Source: Apostichopus japonicus
Taxonomy: Eukaryota; Echinodermata; Holothuroidea; Aspidochirotida; Stichopodidae
Assembly (NCBI RefSeq): GCF_037975245.1
Contig: NC_092569.1
Coordinates: forward strand, 10,215,001-10,279,000
DNA length: 64,000 nucleotides
Direction: 5' to 3'
Both the position numbers and the translations under genes were made by a program. The stretch's first letter is position 1. Every line of letters begins with the position of its first letter. Below the pieces are notes generated by a model. The model was given only the letters and a program-made list of their open reading frames with translations, did not search any database and had not been told where the DNA came from. Below, one piece after another: positions 12,521-25,430 of the stretch.

Positions 12521-14907
12521 CTACGATTTACTGTATTGTATCTTTAACATATCTAGCTCTCGCATGCTCCCAAAACATAACACGTGTTAGTGTGTTATAA
12601 CACCCTGGCATATAAATGCATAATATGCTACACGTTAAGAACAAATATAAGCTCACACCTTTTCGGCTTGGGTGGTTATCGCATAAATGCTTGTTTCTTT
12701 GTACGTTGAACTATGAACTACTATTTTTTTGTCGTAATCACTTACGGAGGCATTTCGTTTAATAACCAACCATGGGCCAAATGCCTCCACTTCCGCCGCC
12801 CTCACCCGCCCCACCACCCCCCCCCCCCTCCGCACGTACACACACATAAAATTGTTTTTTGTTGTACTACAAAATGAGAATAAGGATTGAGCTCTTTGTA
12901 AACAGTGGCTTATCAAGCTAATGTAACTGTGATACTTTCTGTTTCAGCATGGTATTGAGGTGATCTCTCTTTCTTTCACACTCACACCAGTGGACCCACT
13001 TCACCTTCTACCTCAAGTCACGGTTTCTTGTAATCTTGTTGAGTTTGAATACTGTTATCGTTTTAATTCGTGACATGGTTGAAGATCGACATGCTTGTAT
13101 TGAGTTTTGCTCTTTTTGATCAAAACTGTAAGAACTCTCAAATTTGTATCTTAAAACATCAACCCAAGTAGATAGATGTCCGCAACTGGTCACTAGAAAA
13201 AATATACAGATAATTTTCAAGACCCTGAAGCAGTTGATTGTCGCTTCCAGGAACCCAAGAACATTGTTTTAGTAATCGACGTTTGAAGGATTAGTAAGCC
13301 TGTTCAGAGTTAAATTAGGAGTTCTTATTGCCCAATTGACTGACATTTCACACTTTATGATAACAATTCACTCATTATTACAAGCCCCTTTTGAACGATG
13401 TATTGTTCTGTTTTTAGTGTCAAACAATCAATTCGAATACCGAATTGATATTTCTTGAAGACATTAATTGAATTGTATTTCGTATTATTTTCTTGTGCTG
13501 TGTTACACTACTTCATCATTATTCATATGAGAGTTCATTACATTCCTTTTTCGAGTGTAGTTATAAAGTCCAACTTTGCCAATATCCATGGATAAATACA
13601 TTATATCAATAATTCTTTAGAATACACACATTACACGTCGATCTTTTTTAACATATAGTAGCAAGTTTCAACAAAATATTAATAACTCAGTTAATTTGCA
13701 ACAAATTGAAAATTTCCTTAAATCTGGTGATTAAAAAAAATCAAAAGTTACATGCAAAATGACTATTTAGCAAATGGTAGTACGTTGAAAATTTGCTTTG
13801 AACTTAAAAAGCACATGATCAATGATAAATATCTTTATTCCAAACTTCTGCAACAAAATTATTAAAAACGCTCGCATCAAAATGTCATCATTTCAATATT
13901 TTGATGTTAGAAAAAAAGATAATATTGACGCAAAGTTGCAGTACGAACGTTTTACATATCCCGGCACCTCGAAGTTTCCATAGATATTAAGGAAATCATA
14001 CTGGCAAACATTGCTTCACCTGTTGTTTAAAATAGGCCAAGCGGAACATATGTTGCAACTAGTGTAATGTAATGAGGCAGTAAACTTGCTATGTGGACAC
14101 AGTAGTTCGTAGTCTGTATAATTGCGTGGGGTTATATGCCGCTTAGGATGGTGGGATTATTGCTTTAATTTTACACGATACACTTACTTCTGAGTATGTC
14201 TTAAATTGTGTAGCACTTATCAATAGGCACAAATCTAATTCAATTAGCTACTCATCAAATTGTATTAAATATTCGTGTATATTAATTCCAACTGTATGGC
14301 TTTGCAACAAAAATATTATAATAACATAATTCATATAATTTCAATAAAGCATGTATTGTTTTGTGATATGTGTGGATCATGACTGTTATATATGTATATA
14401 TGACTTTTCTGAAATCGGACTTTAGTATTCCCAAGCGACGAGTTTTATAGTATCATGATTGATCTCCAGAGAAAGGCAACAGGACTAGTTTGTTCGATAT
14501 AGGTGAAACAATATTCCGACCTCGTGATAACTCTTAGCTTTATACGAAATGATAGGTAGGCCTAATGGAGATATACCAACCGGAAAACTAAACAGAACGC
14601 CCCTTTACTCCATAATCAATGGTTAGGAAATGCATGTCAATCAACACCAGAATAAACAAAACAATTATTTTTTAGATATACTTAGATCACTTACCTCAGT
14701 TTCGAAGGCACAAAATATCTTTAGTAAGCCTAACAAGTTTACAAGTTGTTACCTCACACGTTTATTGTGAAAGTGTTATGGAATACCTTTCAATTGGTAA
14801 TGACGTTGTATGTGATGATCATACGGCTATTGCATATAATAGTATAACCGTTTGTATGGAACGCTAAAGGAAACAAAAATCATATTTACTGTCCTTCAAA
14901 GCCCTCT

Positions 14908-14961
14908 TCAACTATCGACATAACAATGTTCTGGTGGCATTGCGTGGGGTTGGTAAATAAT
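14908..14961 (-). CDS. MS4A-like C-terminal tail exon, short form
   Basis: Following a CATTTTCAG acceptor, the frame reads IIYQPHAMPPEHCYVDS and stops. The first part aligns with the tail exons of copy 2 (IVNPPYAMPPG) and the right-edge gene (IVYQPYALPPG), so this is the start of the same cytoplasmic tail, ended early. The identical arrangement occurs at 44373-44426. Upstream exon relics of the same unit lie at 15.95-16.9 kb and are broken. Confidence 0.5.
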   Translation of the reverse strand: MIYQPHAMPPEHCYVDS

Positions 14962-15137
14962 CTGAAAATGAATACAATGGTTGAATAACTATAAGAAAAA
15001 ATCAATATAACACACTCACAAAAACACCCGAGATATTACACTCATTCGTGAATTGATTATTGGGTATATCACAGTATTCTATAAAAACAGGAAACATGTA
15101 CCATATGTTCTTTTATTTTGGAATATCGCAGCTTGTT

Positions 15138-15353
15138 CTATTTCGTAAGACAGTCTTCAATCTCTCGATGAGTTTTGGCACCACAGGTACAACGTCGGTA
15201 GTTGGGACAATCATTTACGTAAGAATTGGTTCTATATTGACGTTGATGATAAAACTGACCTGGTATCATTAATTTACTTGAGTAGTCCTTAGTTAAAGTA
15301 ATGTTCTTTCCATTTGAGACGGAAAATAATGAATCTCTCTCAGCAAACTGCAT
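15138..15353 (-). other. Unrecognised Cys-containing open frame
   Basis: A 71-codon frame beyond the end of the duplication. It contains a Tyr/Arg/Gln-rich middle and a cysteine cluster (CPNYRRCTC). No family is recognised and splice borders are not obvious. It could be a fragment of an exon or a chance frame. Confidence 0.15.
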
Positions 15354-15949
15354 GGCAGAAGATCATTCCCACAGATACAATATTACATGCACAACAGTTG
15401 GGTGGGAGTTGGGGACATAGCCCCACCACCCTCATTGTCAATCGGGTTCAGTCAGGGGGAGTTTGTTAGATATTTTAGTCGGGAACGAATAAGATCACTG
15501 CTATAGGTGAACATCCTCTTTTCAACCACACATACAAATAAACAAAAGTTGCGTTTAGATCTAAGAAAACACCAAACTTATTGTACAATTATTCCTCAGA
15601 AGACGTTATTACTTGACTATTTTATTGGGGGGGGGGGGTTAGTAGTGTTACGGGAGGACCCGCTTCCCTTAATGGGAGTCGGCTTCAAAGACTCCTCATC
15701 TATCCTCTGTAAATTCCTGAATTCGCCCTACCCCTTCCATATATAGGTCTACCTACATCAGTCAGGGATTCTATAATTCTCTCCCTACCTCCCGCCACCT
15801 TTGAAATCATGTGCACGCCACTGATTGCATGTGTGCACAGGCTCGACCCGTGTTTCACGCTCATAGGATTCGCAGGCGAAGTTTAGGAGGATTTGTAGCT
15901 ATAAAGAAAGTTCGATCAGAATTGTAGCAATTATTATAGAAGTATGTTG

Positions 15950-16877
15950 TGTTTCTAAGTGAGCACCACATGTGAAGCTTCCCAGATTATGCAAAACGAT
16001 ATTTTCATTTAATAAACAAGACATATTAGGACGTAACAAACGACTTGATCATATTCACTCTGGAAAATGAAAAAAAAAACACAGGCAGTTATTAGCTTGA
16101 AAAACATTTTTGAGTTGTTAGCTATATTACATTCTTGCATTAAACTGTTCCAAAAAGTGGTTAAATGTGGTTACACTGTTCAACAAGTTTTTCCAAGCAA
16201 ATCTTCAACATCTTTTGTGAGATATGTGAAGACCAAATCCAAAGTCAGAAAATCAGATTTATGCAACATAAGTTCAGTGATATTCCTACAACGGTCTATG
16301 ATAATTTGTTTCCGAAGAGCATTCCAAACTTTGATATGCATTTGCTTGGATTTCAGGTAATATGCTTGTTTAGATAGGCATATACTGCATGGTTGTATGT
16401 GGTCCTTTCTTCTACATGACACCAGACAGCGTGAGTCGCCTGAAAACCACAGTAAGTTGCACCCATTATTGACCAGTTATGCAGTACCATTAAAGTTATG
16501 ATCTGCGAACAGGTAAAGCAATGATATCGCTGATTATTAAGCTCCAGAATCTAACGTCAGCTCTAGTGACTGCGTGTTATTAAATATTCATGAGATAACA
16601 TTCACGGGATATATCAATTGAAGATCATGATATCCAAATATGATATACCAGTTTATGCGTCCATACCCACTTCCTTCCCCTCATCTACCTTCCCCATCAA
16701 TTTGATGTCATCAAGGTTACCACTCGATGATGTGATTTCTCTTGGCCATATTTAGGATTATGATATATGAGTGTATGCCAATTCTGGTAGCAATTCACTT
16801 TCTTGGTCACAAGTGGATTCCCCGTACATTTCTTATGTGCACTGCGAACCTTAAAAGATCCCCGTTATTATGGCAAA
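15950..16877 (-). pseudogene. Degraded MS4A-like unit (TM4, TM3 and TM2 relics)
   Basis: Three stretches in the right order and spacing match MS4A-like exons of the other copies. Near 15960-16000 is a TM4 relic (ISFCII then frame loss). Near 16430-16515 is a TM3 relic recognisable at nucleotide level. At 16823-16877 is a TM2 relic reading FAIITGIF followed by a stop from a small indel. With the tail exon at 14908 they form a fourth, older unit of the tandem array on the same strand. No TM1 exon was recognised upstream. Confidence 0.45.
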
Positions 16878-16977
16878 CTGTAAAGGATCTAGAATATACA
16901 CAACATGAAAAAGTCGAATGTGATATCAATAGTGGCATAGCATGTGGTTTTCGCACCAGTTTTGTGGTGGCTTAACG

Positions 16978-19800
16978 TGGTGGGTGAGTGTGATGGTTAA
17001 TCGAAAGAGTTAGCAGCGTCCCTATTATGTCATGACGGTTTTCAATTGATTTTTATACGTTTAAAAGTAAAAATACATAGTATAAAAGTGTATATGCCTA
17101 GGTATTTCTATATTTATGACAGTATACTAGATATGTTAGATAAAAAGCACGTATAGCCGGATGCGTGTACCAGACAATAAGTAAGATAGTATCACTGGAA
17201 TGCTCCTTCAGTTCACAAAAGTCACTAAGAAAAGAAGAGACAAAAAAGGAACAAAAAGGAACAAAAAGGAACGAATGACAAAGGGAAAGGCTAATATCAA
17301 CATATTGAAGTAGTTAAATATATGCAAATAAGATGATACTAAGGCGATATTTAAATGTATGGTTTCTTTCTTATAAGATACTGAGAAAAAAAATCTCTAT
17401 TGAAAATGAAATTGCTCAGTACAATAACTTTTGAATGCTATTCGTCATATTCTCTATATTTATTACTTAAGCTCCATTGTTTAAGCTTGAATGGAATTGT
17501 GATGTTGCAATGTTTTGCCGGGAAATCCCCGTTAGCCTCCAACTGAAGGCTGTTGACTATGGCGAAACAACAGCGCAGCTGGCCTTTTCCCCAGGAGCTG
17601 AGCTTCCTGGTCTCCGGAAGTCTGATGAACGCAACTCAGGGAAGGGTTCTTTGAAGTAGTAACTTCTCACGGGCGTAAACGTAGGTCAATTGTAAGGGTA
17701 ATATAAAGGAACTGGTTGCAATATTTATGGTAAACAGACTTTGACAAAATCCCATACAAAGACAAATGTACGTCCGGTAAGTTATCTTTGTTGGCAGTCT
17801 GCACTATTGAGTGGGTTAACACTAAGTTATTTACATTACTTCGTTCCTCTCTGAACTGCTTGAAGCTATATGTATCTTTGTAACGTGAATGATCAGTGCT
17901 CTGCGTTAAAATGTTCTAGTTCAGTCAGCCCGTAATAAGCAGCATGAGTCCTATTCCACCTATCAGAAAAGGAAGCTTGGTAAATGGTCCACACTGCGGT
18001 CATTTAGTCCTTTAGCTGTTTCTAAGTGTATTTATACCACTTAACTGCTTTGTTGACTCCGTAAAATTGTCTAGGAGCCTTGTTTTTGTTATCTATACTG
18101 ACACAATTTCCCCCTCTTTCTGTAGCATTTGCTAATATCCTTTCCAGTATATTGTGTTTTCATATTTGATAGTGTGCTCTATCACCACGTACAAGCAATG
18201 TAACTCTACAAGTGATTAACATTGTGCATTCAGTTTGGTTAGCAATGCCACTCATTATAGTTTTCAAGTGTTTTTTTTAGATAATTATATATCATCAGAG
18301 TTTGAGACATACATATATGGTGCTAGGGCTGGTTGCTTAGCTCCTAGTTGTGAATTTGTTTCTCACTATAACCCCCCCCCCCCCCCCGCAATCGAAAATG
18401 ATCTAGGTCAAGTCACTAAATACTCATCAAAATTTACTCCACGAATTCCTAGTATAGTCCATGCATTATAAATGGCTATTTTACCGTTCTATGGTGGGCA
18501 CCTGTGCTAGAAGCCAATAAATGTCCACACCTCCAACAAAAAAACTGTAGTAGATCAACTTTACGTAAAACTTTATGTTTACAGCTGGTTACTGTATGAA
18601 CAACGATCAGCACAGGTTTAGGCCAATGATCTTCCACAAGGACTGAACGATGCCAACTTAACAGATCACTACCCTCAAAATGATGCTCAGAATGTGTGAA
18701 AGCTAGGTTGTATCACGGACTCACGGATCACGGACAACGTTGGTCTCTGTAAACTGTAGATAGAATGTCCGACGTTTGAAGAAATCCCGCGACCCTGGTA
18801 GGAATGTTTCGCGACCCATGCATAGTTTTCGAACCGTCGACAGTCAGACCTATATCCATATACCAGGGAAATGCAGAGTTTCCCTTCCTGTCATTTGAGT
18901 AGCATTTTACCTGCACGTACCATAATTATCTGTGTGAACACGGGAGGAGGGAAAAGTCCAGCGCAGTGAAAGGCCAATAAGGAATAAGGAACGTCTGAAA
19001 GGCTACCCAACCACCGACAATTTGTTGCGACGTTCATCAATGCACTTGTCGGTAAGCTGAACAGTTTGCCATAGGTCACATTCGGTCATTCACTGTGTTG
19101 ATGTAGCTCAGTGGATGGAACTGGGGTGTTGACGAATATGACTTCTAGCAGGGGCATACTCTACCATAAAAAAAAGGCTGGCAATGGTCATTTATGGAAC
19201 ATGGTGATATGCTGAACATTTTGCAGTTTTCATGAGGTAACTCGTTGAGCTCCTGTAAAAGTTTGGGGAGGGGGATTGTTGCTGGTGAGAAAATGTCTGA
19301 TTATGCTTATGTACCATACCTGTGGCTCTTTCATCGGGTTACTCGTTAAACAGATCTATGGCTTAGTTTTTAAGGGAGGGTGCGGGGGAGGGGCGGTGAT
19401 TGCCCATTTAGTAACTTGGCACGGGTACAGAATGGGTATTTATGATGCAGGGAATATGCTGCAAACATTTGCAGTTTCGTTCAGTTACCCGAGGAGATGA
19501 TTTAGGTTTGTGTGTGTGGAGGGGGGGGGGAGTTAATTTATGAAAATGTATGTCATCACTCTTCCAAATTCTTTGAGATTGGGTAATTTAAGTGTACGAC
19601 AGAGTGTTATGATGGGGTCTTCAATCAATAGCGAAGATATATGTTTTTTTATCTTTATATGATAATGGTTGTAGTATCCAAACATGACATACCCCTTTAT
19701 CTCAAAACATCAAGGTGGACTGGTGAAAAAATACAATTAGACTGTTTGCAAGTAGCGATCTTTAACGTAGTACAACATATACAACTTAATTTTGTGACGA
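16978..19800. other. Gene-poor interval
   Basis: Nothing with convincing coding or splice structure was recognised between the degraded MS4A-like unit and duplication copy 2. It holds an imperfect GGAACAAAAA tandem near 17248-17275 and homopolymers: C near 18371-18387 and G near 19518-19530. A box-A-like string at about 19100 lacks a box B. Confidence 0.5.
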
Positions 19801-20616
19801 AAGTTTCAAGTAAAATTGCAATATATTGACAGAGTAAACGCAATCACATAGTCCAAACGTACGAAAGGTTAATTAATCAAAATATATTTGTCAATAAAAA
19901 GTGAAAAGAACATGCATGTTTTTACTTGAAGTTTTAAAATTGACAAATAAATCATTTTACATTAGAAATCAGACCTGGTCTGATAAGGCTTCTTCATAAT
20001 CCATGTAAAAAGTATTCAAAATACTAAAACTGTAAAAATCTTTTGGCGAAAATCACATTCTCAAAGCATCTTGTATTACGATGATATGAATTTTTCAAAA
20101 TTTGTGATATTTTGTAATTGCATCTGGCAACAGCAAAAAGACGATGGCATTAAGGTACTTCCTATAATGTTTACATATCACTGCAAATTTTGTAAAGCTC
20201 TTCAATTAACCTTTCTTGTCTATTTCACTTGTTCTGAACACATAGGATGTAATGTGGTTCAGTCTGCATGTCAAGAACCTACCAAAATATTCTCAGTCAT
20301 TTTAGAGACTGCATCTTTTAAAGTTTCGCAGTACTAGAAAGTACCGACATGACAGCGCCCTCTCTTAATTTAGGGCGTGGCTGGAGATCATAATTGGTAA
20401 GTATAACTTAAATGACGACACACTTCGTTTGTTGTTAATAAGAAAATAATATCAATTTTATCATCAACACTTTTTACCAGCTGATTTATTGGTAACTAAT
20501 CAATTCTACATAAAGAAACTCACAGTGGTTTAACCATACATTGAATGTCAGCTCGGATTGACAAATTGTTCCTTTCTGTGTAAATGCAGACACAACGTTT
20601 GGTTTTAAAGTTGTGC

Positions 20617-20811
20617 TTATATCTTAGGCTGTGCAATAGCGACCTGGTAGGATGGAGGGTCGTCAGCAACAGCGACCTGGTAGGATGGAGGGTCGTCATT
20701 AACACTGCCACCGTTGCCTGGAGCTGGTTGCATGGCCATATTGACTACACCTGTATATGGACTTGCTACATTAGCCTGTCCTGGCGGCATTGCGTAAGGT
20801 GGGTTAACTAT
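20617..20811 (-). CDS. MS4A-like copy 2, C-terminal tail exon with duplicated PPSY
   Basis: Acceptor CTAACAG, then 64 codons to TAA. The frame begins IVNPPYAMPPGQANVASP and contains a tandem duplication of DDPPSYQVA (27 bp twice), ending AQPKI. The tail is Pro-rich, cytoplasmic and carries PPPY/PPSY-type motifs, which in known families bind WW domains (for example NEDD4-type ubiquitin ligases); that role is inference here. Copies 1 and 3 have only one, degraded, version of the repeat. This exon is intact although other exons of the copy have stops. Confidence 0.65.
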   Translation of the reverse strand: MVNPPYAMPPGQANVASPYTGVVNMAMQPAPGNGGSVNDDPPSYQVAVADDPPSYQVAIAQPKI

Positions 20812-22724
20812 CTGTTAGAGAGGTAAAATTATAACATTATCATCTAGGGAAACACTCACTATTACACCCTCAACATACCAAGAAAACTAAACAAAACACA
20901 AAAACAAACAAGTAGGCACATCAGGAATTGCAGATCTCATCCAAACATTTGGGCGTATGATCAGTATGAGGTCATCAGTGTGACACACCAAGTTTGAGAT
21001 ACATGAAGCTTTTTAATTGATCTCTTTTATGTATTAAACGTTCATTCAAACAATTTATTCGTAACTGGTATGAAACTTTTACATAATTGGCATGTGTACA
21101 ATAACCAAAAGATGATATAATTTGTCATCAGTCTTGTAATTTGCATCACTTTCTGCTAAGCATTAAAAACCAGACACCGGAATAAAACCATGAATTAAAA
21201 CGGTGAATTTTGATACCTTGACATTCATTGGCAATGAGAACTTTCGTATTTTACGTTAACAAATGTGTTGTTAATTTGACCTATGACGTTTGACCCTGGA
21301 TGTCATAACTCACTGGGAACACTACATCACATGCCCAGGCACGAACCCATTAATCGAAACTTTTTTTTCATTTTGGTATGCAATTATTATGGATAAAATG
21401 GTTATTTGACATTTAAGGAGTTCACGACCCAGTGTTACTGACACGACTCACTCTGCAAATTTACACTATTCGAATACACAACATGGATACCTCCTCACTG
21501 ACTTGACTATTCCTTCTCTACTATGCTGTGTGTACATACTGATGGAACGAAGAAAATTCTAAAGAACAGCAGCAAATTCTAAACGGGAGAAACATCGTTC
21601 AAAATTTTTTAATTCGCGTTGGCCTACAGACTGATAGTTTGGCTTACACGCTTAGTTTTATAAGTCTAGCTTAAAAAGAAAATTTTCTCTCAGTTACAGG
21701 ACTATACAAGACTCTCACTTTAACGACAATATACCGTTAGAAATGCATCACAGGCATGACCGTAACACCGTATTTAAGCCGTACAGCTGCATCATCATGG
21801 CGGCAGGTGGGATTACTTTTAAATGTTTGATTGATCAGCGGATGAATAAACTCTTAGAATCTTAGTAACACGTCAGTTGTATACTGAGAGCAAATATATG
21901 TTTTTTTTTAAAGACCAAACGACATGTATAGCATCAACTGTTCATAATTTAATTTTGGAGTACTTTCATGACAGCTGGATGAACATAGCCCCTTCGTGTT
22001 TGTTATGCGCAGAAAGGGTCGAAAATAGAACTTTTTACCTTATTACCTAATTAATCTTGTGACGTCACTGTACCGGCGCACAAGCTCAAAATATGAAGCT
22101 TCAGCACAGTGCATGAAAATCGGCTTGACAACTACTGACAAGGGAAAGTAGTAAATGAATGACGTCACTACGTATGTACTGACTGCGGCCCTACGAACAA
22201 ACCGTGCGTATATGCTACGTACATGATGTGTATAGTGTATGTACTCTCTTTATATATATACACTCTCTGAGTGACGAAGACGTTATAATGGTAACCGTCT
22301 TCCTAATCGACTCCGACTGTTGAGAAGGACACTAACTCAATGCTGAAACACGGGTAGGATTCGACTATAGGCAAAAATTAGGCAGTAAGCTAGGTAGAAT
22401 AAGCGGAGAAACGAATCGTCAAAAGAAGGCCGGTATCAGTGCAAATGGAACTCTGCAAAGGATCCTCGGCCTTAATATCGTGCATGCACAGCCCACTACT
22501 TTTCAAAACTATTAGCATATTAGGTACGTTACATTCTGAGCAGGGGGATATAGCACACCTGTCACAACAATTTAAGTAGGTAGAAGGGCTCATAAATAAT
22601 TGATAAAGAACTCGGTAAGCTTAAGCTCTCATGATTGGCATATTTTTTTGTGGCAAAAACATGAATTTAATGCTGCAATTTTAAGAGAAATCAATGACAC
22701 TTGGCAGTAGGGTTGGAAACTTAC

Positions 22725-22850
22725 CACTCGCTGTTGTGGTACAACATCTGAGAGAGCAACACACGTGAAACTAGCCCCGATTATGCAAAACAAGAATTGC
22801 AGTCCCTACGAAAGGCAAATTATGATGAACAGGACAAATGGTGCAACAGG
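22725..22850 (-). pseudogene. MS4A-like copy 2, TM4 exon with stop
   Basis: Same 126-bp length and borders as the right-edge exon at 63071-63196. The frame opens PVAPFVLFIIICLS, meets TAG at 22806-22808, then continues FLFCIIGASFTCVAL in the same frame up to a GTAAGT donor. A single nonsense codon in an otherwise well kept TM4 suggests recent loss or an allele or assembly error. Confidence 0.65.
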
Positions 22851-23215
22851 CTAGTAAAATTGAGAAGCGAAAGTGCAAATATGAACTACTAGGCATGTAT
22901 CAACATGAAAACGGTTTTAATATGTTATCGACAGTTTTATCATAAATCACACGGCGAACATCTTTTGTTAGTAATTAACCTTTTATCATACAAACGCCAG
23001 TATTTTAGTTTAAGCATTGAATTTACCGTTATACCTTATACATATCAACTTTAAGATATAACGATGCTTCGCCATAATTTAGGTTAACTTAGAGGAATGT
23101 GAACAATAAACACTATTTCTTTGGCATTATTGAACCATTTTGATCTGACATATTCTCATGCAAGAATGAACACAACTTTCTCTTTCCTTATAAAACGATT
23201 ATTATTGGTACTTAC

Positions 23216-23314
23216 ATAGTATCGTCTCAACGAGACAGCAATAGTCGCCTGAAAACCCATGGATATCACACATAGTAGTGTTGCAATGATGGCAAGAATC
23301 ATTAAGATGGAGAC
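23216..23314 (-). CDS. MS4A-like copy 2, TM3 exon
   Basis: An intact 33-codon exon between a TTTTCACAG acceptor and a GTAAGT donor. It begins VSILMILAIIATLLCVIS and ends with a basic, aromatic stretch (LRRYY). A single hydrophobic helix with a polar C-terminal end fits TM3 and the start of the large extracellular loop of CD20/MS4A proteins. Confidence 0.65.
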
Positions 23315-23812
23315 CTGTGAAAAGTATAAAATATACGCTGACGACTATAATGATATTGTTCTGATAATTGATGACGTTTAGCTTTATGTTTTGAATGCGA
23401 GGTATTCACGATTAGTCAAAATAAAGTTATACGAAGGACTTATTAACATTTATGTGTGGTAAGCTTGATACCAACTTTGTTAGGTGTTTGCTATGGCAAG
23501 TGGGTTAGAGGTTAGATTGTGTGTGCCCCCCCCCCCCACAACTGACGTCAATAATGAAATCAGTTAATAAGAGATATTAAAATAAGTATCGCTGAATCTT
23601 CACATAACTTCATTTTATCACCTCGATCTCTATATTGTTATGTGCAGCAAAGCATATTGTACTATTAGTTGTAGCGATATCCAAACATGAAGACACGTCA
23701 TGGTAGAAATATCACACCCACAACATCATTGATGTAACGCTGTTATGTAATTCCAAATATTAATAATGTTACCCGGTAGCTATCAAAGCTTTGTTCATAG
23801 ATTACCACTTAC

Positions 23813-23866
23813 CATGCTTCTATTCCGTGCACTGGCAAGTCCGAAAGATCCTGTTATTATGGCAAC
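23813..23866 (-). CDS. MS4A-like copy 2, TM2 exon
   Basis: An intact 18-codon exon reading VAIITGSFGLASARNRSM, bounded by a TTTTACAG acceptor and a GTAAG donor. Together with the preceding exon end (GHWGIWNVV) it gives the canonical CD20/MS4A string from the TM1-TM2 loop through TM2. It is the best single piece of evidence for the family assignment. Confidence 0.75.
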
Positions 23867-24077
23867 CTGTAAAAAATGGAAATCATAGGAAACAAAAAAA
23901 AAGTCAAATAGCAGTTATGTTTGATTTTAACAATTGTTGGTCGATATGACAGGTAAAGCAGCCCCAGGCTACCATCAGTTCTGCCGCACAGGGCAGCAAA
24001 GCCCCACCCGCAACTGTGACACTAAAATATATCATCGCCATCATGTGACTGCAGCAGGAGTTGTTGCGAGACATTCT

Positions 24078-24119
24078 CCCAGTTTTATATATATACATAT
24101 ATATAATTATATATTAATT

Positions 24120-24195
<76 letters not shown>

Positions 24196-24200
24196 TATAC
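24078..24200. repeat. (TA)n microsatellite
   Basis: Long TA/TACA tract adjoining the 3' end of the minus-strand SINE at 24204-24370, suggesting it expanded from the SINE tail. Confidence 0.9.
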
Positions 24201-24203
24201 TTT

Positions 24204-24372
24204 TGTTAATGAAATGGAGATAAACGACAAGGGCATATTGATATACATAATTGAAGTCGTAATGAGTTCAAAATCCGGAACAGTGAAAAAAATTCCAGCC
24301 TCTGCCGGGATTCGAACCAGGGCCTCCTGCTTTATATGCGGACATCATAACCACTAGGCTATGAACGCTGAT
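24204..24372 (-). repeat. tRNA-derived SINE with TA tail
   Basis: On the minus strand a box A (TAGCCTAGTGGTTATGA) and a box B (GGTTCGAATCC) are spaced as in a tRNA, followed by a body containing TTTTTTCACTGTTC and AACTCATTACGA and then a TA tract. A truncated copy with the same body lies at 37944-38028, also flanked by TA repeats. The insertion is absent from the matching place in copy 1 (near 9225). Confidence 0.65.
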
Positions 24373-24785
24373 TGTATGTCCATAGGCCCGAAACCGGTAA
24401 AGAAGGTCGTATTTCCACTGTAGGCGTTCGTCACCTCTAGACATATTGCATGGATTAGTAATTGAAAAGTCTTTCCCATACCTGTACCGTTACTAAAGTA
24501 CACAATCAATAATTATGAGCTGTGACAAGTGTATTGATATGTGATACATACTCACGAAAACATCATTAATAAATATCCGCTAAATACTCTTGTCCTGGAA
24601 TCTGTGTCGTCTTCATCATTGACCAGAAAACATAACAATTGCTACCTACTAACCGAGCAGGCTCCGCTTGTATCGACTATCAGTACAGTGCGTACGCTCA
24701 CGTTACCTCAGTCAACACAAACTGGACTAACTTGTCACAGTCACAGAACTATACCACATACACAGACGCTACTTAAGGCTTTGGC

Positions 24786-25175
24786 TTGCAACAATTTGGG
24801 AAAATACAAAAGTGCCAGGCTTACGGTTGTTCTAATAAACCTTCAAAATCATCAGAAAAGAATAAACAACCCTCCCTCACAAGGAACCAGCGAAAATGTA
24901 GGGCATGGCTTCATGCCATAGGTACCGATAAATATAAGTTCGGCTCTCTATCAATACAGCAAATGTCGGTTGTGAGGTTGTATCCTTTGAGACAAGTTGC
25001 TCGAATGGGACCTACCCGGCCAACTAGGAGCATAATCTCCAAGAAATTATTAAAGCCATGTGCGATTTCTACTTTGTTCGTCCAAAAAAATGGTCCCTTC
25101 ATCACAATCCAGACGTGCTGGGAGAATCTGCTGCTCAAGAAAGTTGGGAGGTGGGTCTTGAAAGGGTAACACTAA
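24786..25175 (+). pseudogene. THAP-type zinc-finger gene fragment, frameshifted
   Basis: The first frame contains KCQAYGCSN, the CxxxxC start of a THAP (C2CH) DNA-binding domain, and about 25 residues later KCRAWLHAIGTDKYKF with the invariant Trp. Near 25050-25070 the coding signal moves to another frame (FVRPKKWSLHHNPDVLGE), so a frameshift or lost intron is likely. The C-terminal Cys/His pair of the finger is not seen. THAP domains occur in host regulators and in P-element-like transposases, so either origin is possible. A more decayed version is in copy 1. Confidence 0.45.
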
Positions 25176-25430
25176 CAGTAATGCACGATTATGTTGTCTG
25201 CCTCATAATTGTTAATTGTTAGTCTAATACTGTACACTGTTTAATAATACACTGTAGGCTAGTCTATATTGTACAGGCCAGCCTAGTAAGAACGGCCTAG
25301 CCTGGAATCACACTGCACGGTAAAGGAACTCGGAACCCTAGCCTAACTGCAGCCTAGGCCCAATGTTAATGTCTTAAGTCCATGGTTGCCATCAGTAGAG
25401 TAAATGTATGATCCTGTGGCTATTCCCTAT

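Larger units (their letters stand above)
3185..15091. repeat. Segmental duplication, copy 1
   Basis: From about 3854 to 15091 this matches 32490-44553 very closely, with the same exon relics, introns and AT tracts in the same order. From about 3185 it also matches copy 2 (19815-30441) at lower identity. It holds the copy 1 MS4A-like exons, all on the minus strand. Non-coding DNA is aligned as well as exons, so this is duplicated genomic DNA and not retroposition. Endpoints are read by eye and approximate. Confidence 0.85.

Noticed and set aside
19095-19160. Another tRNA-like sequence (GTAGCTCAGTGGATGG)
   Set aside because: Only a box-A-like string; no box B at the proper distance.
24290-24372. 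tRNA gene on the minus strand
   Set aside because: The sequence continues into a conserved non-tRNA body and TA tail that recurs at 37.9 kb, so it is a SINE.
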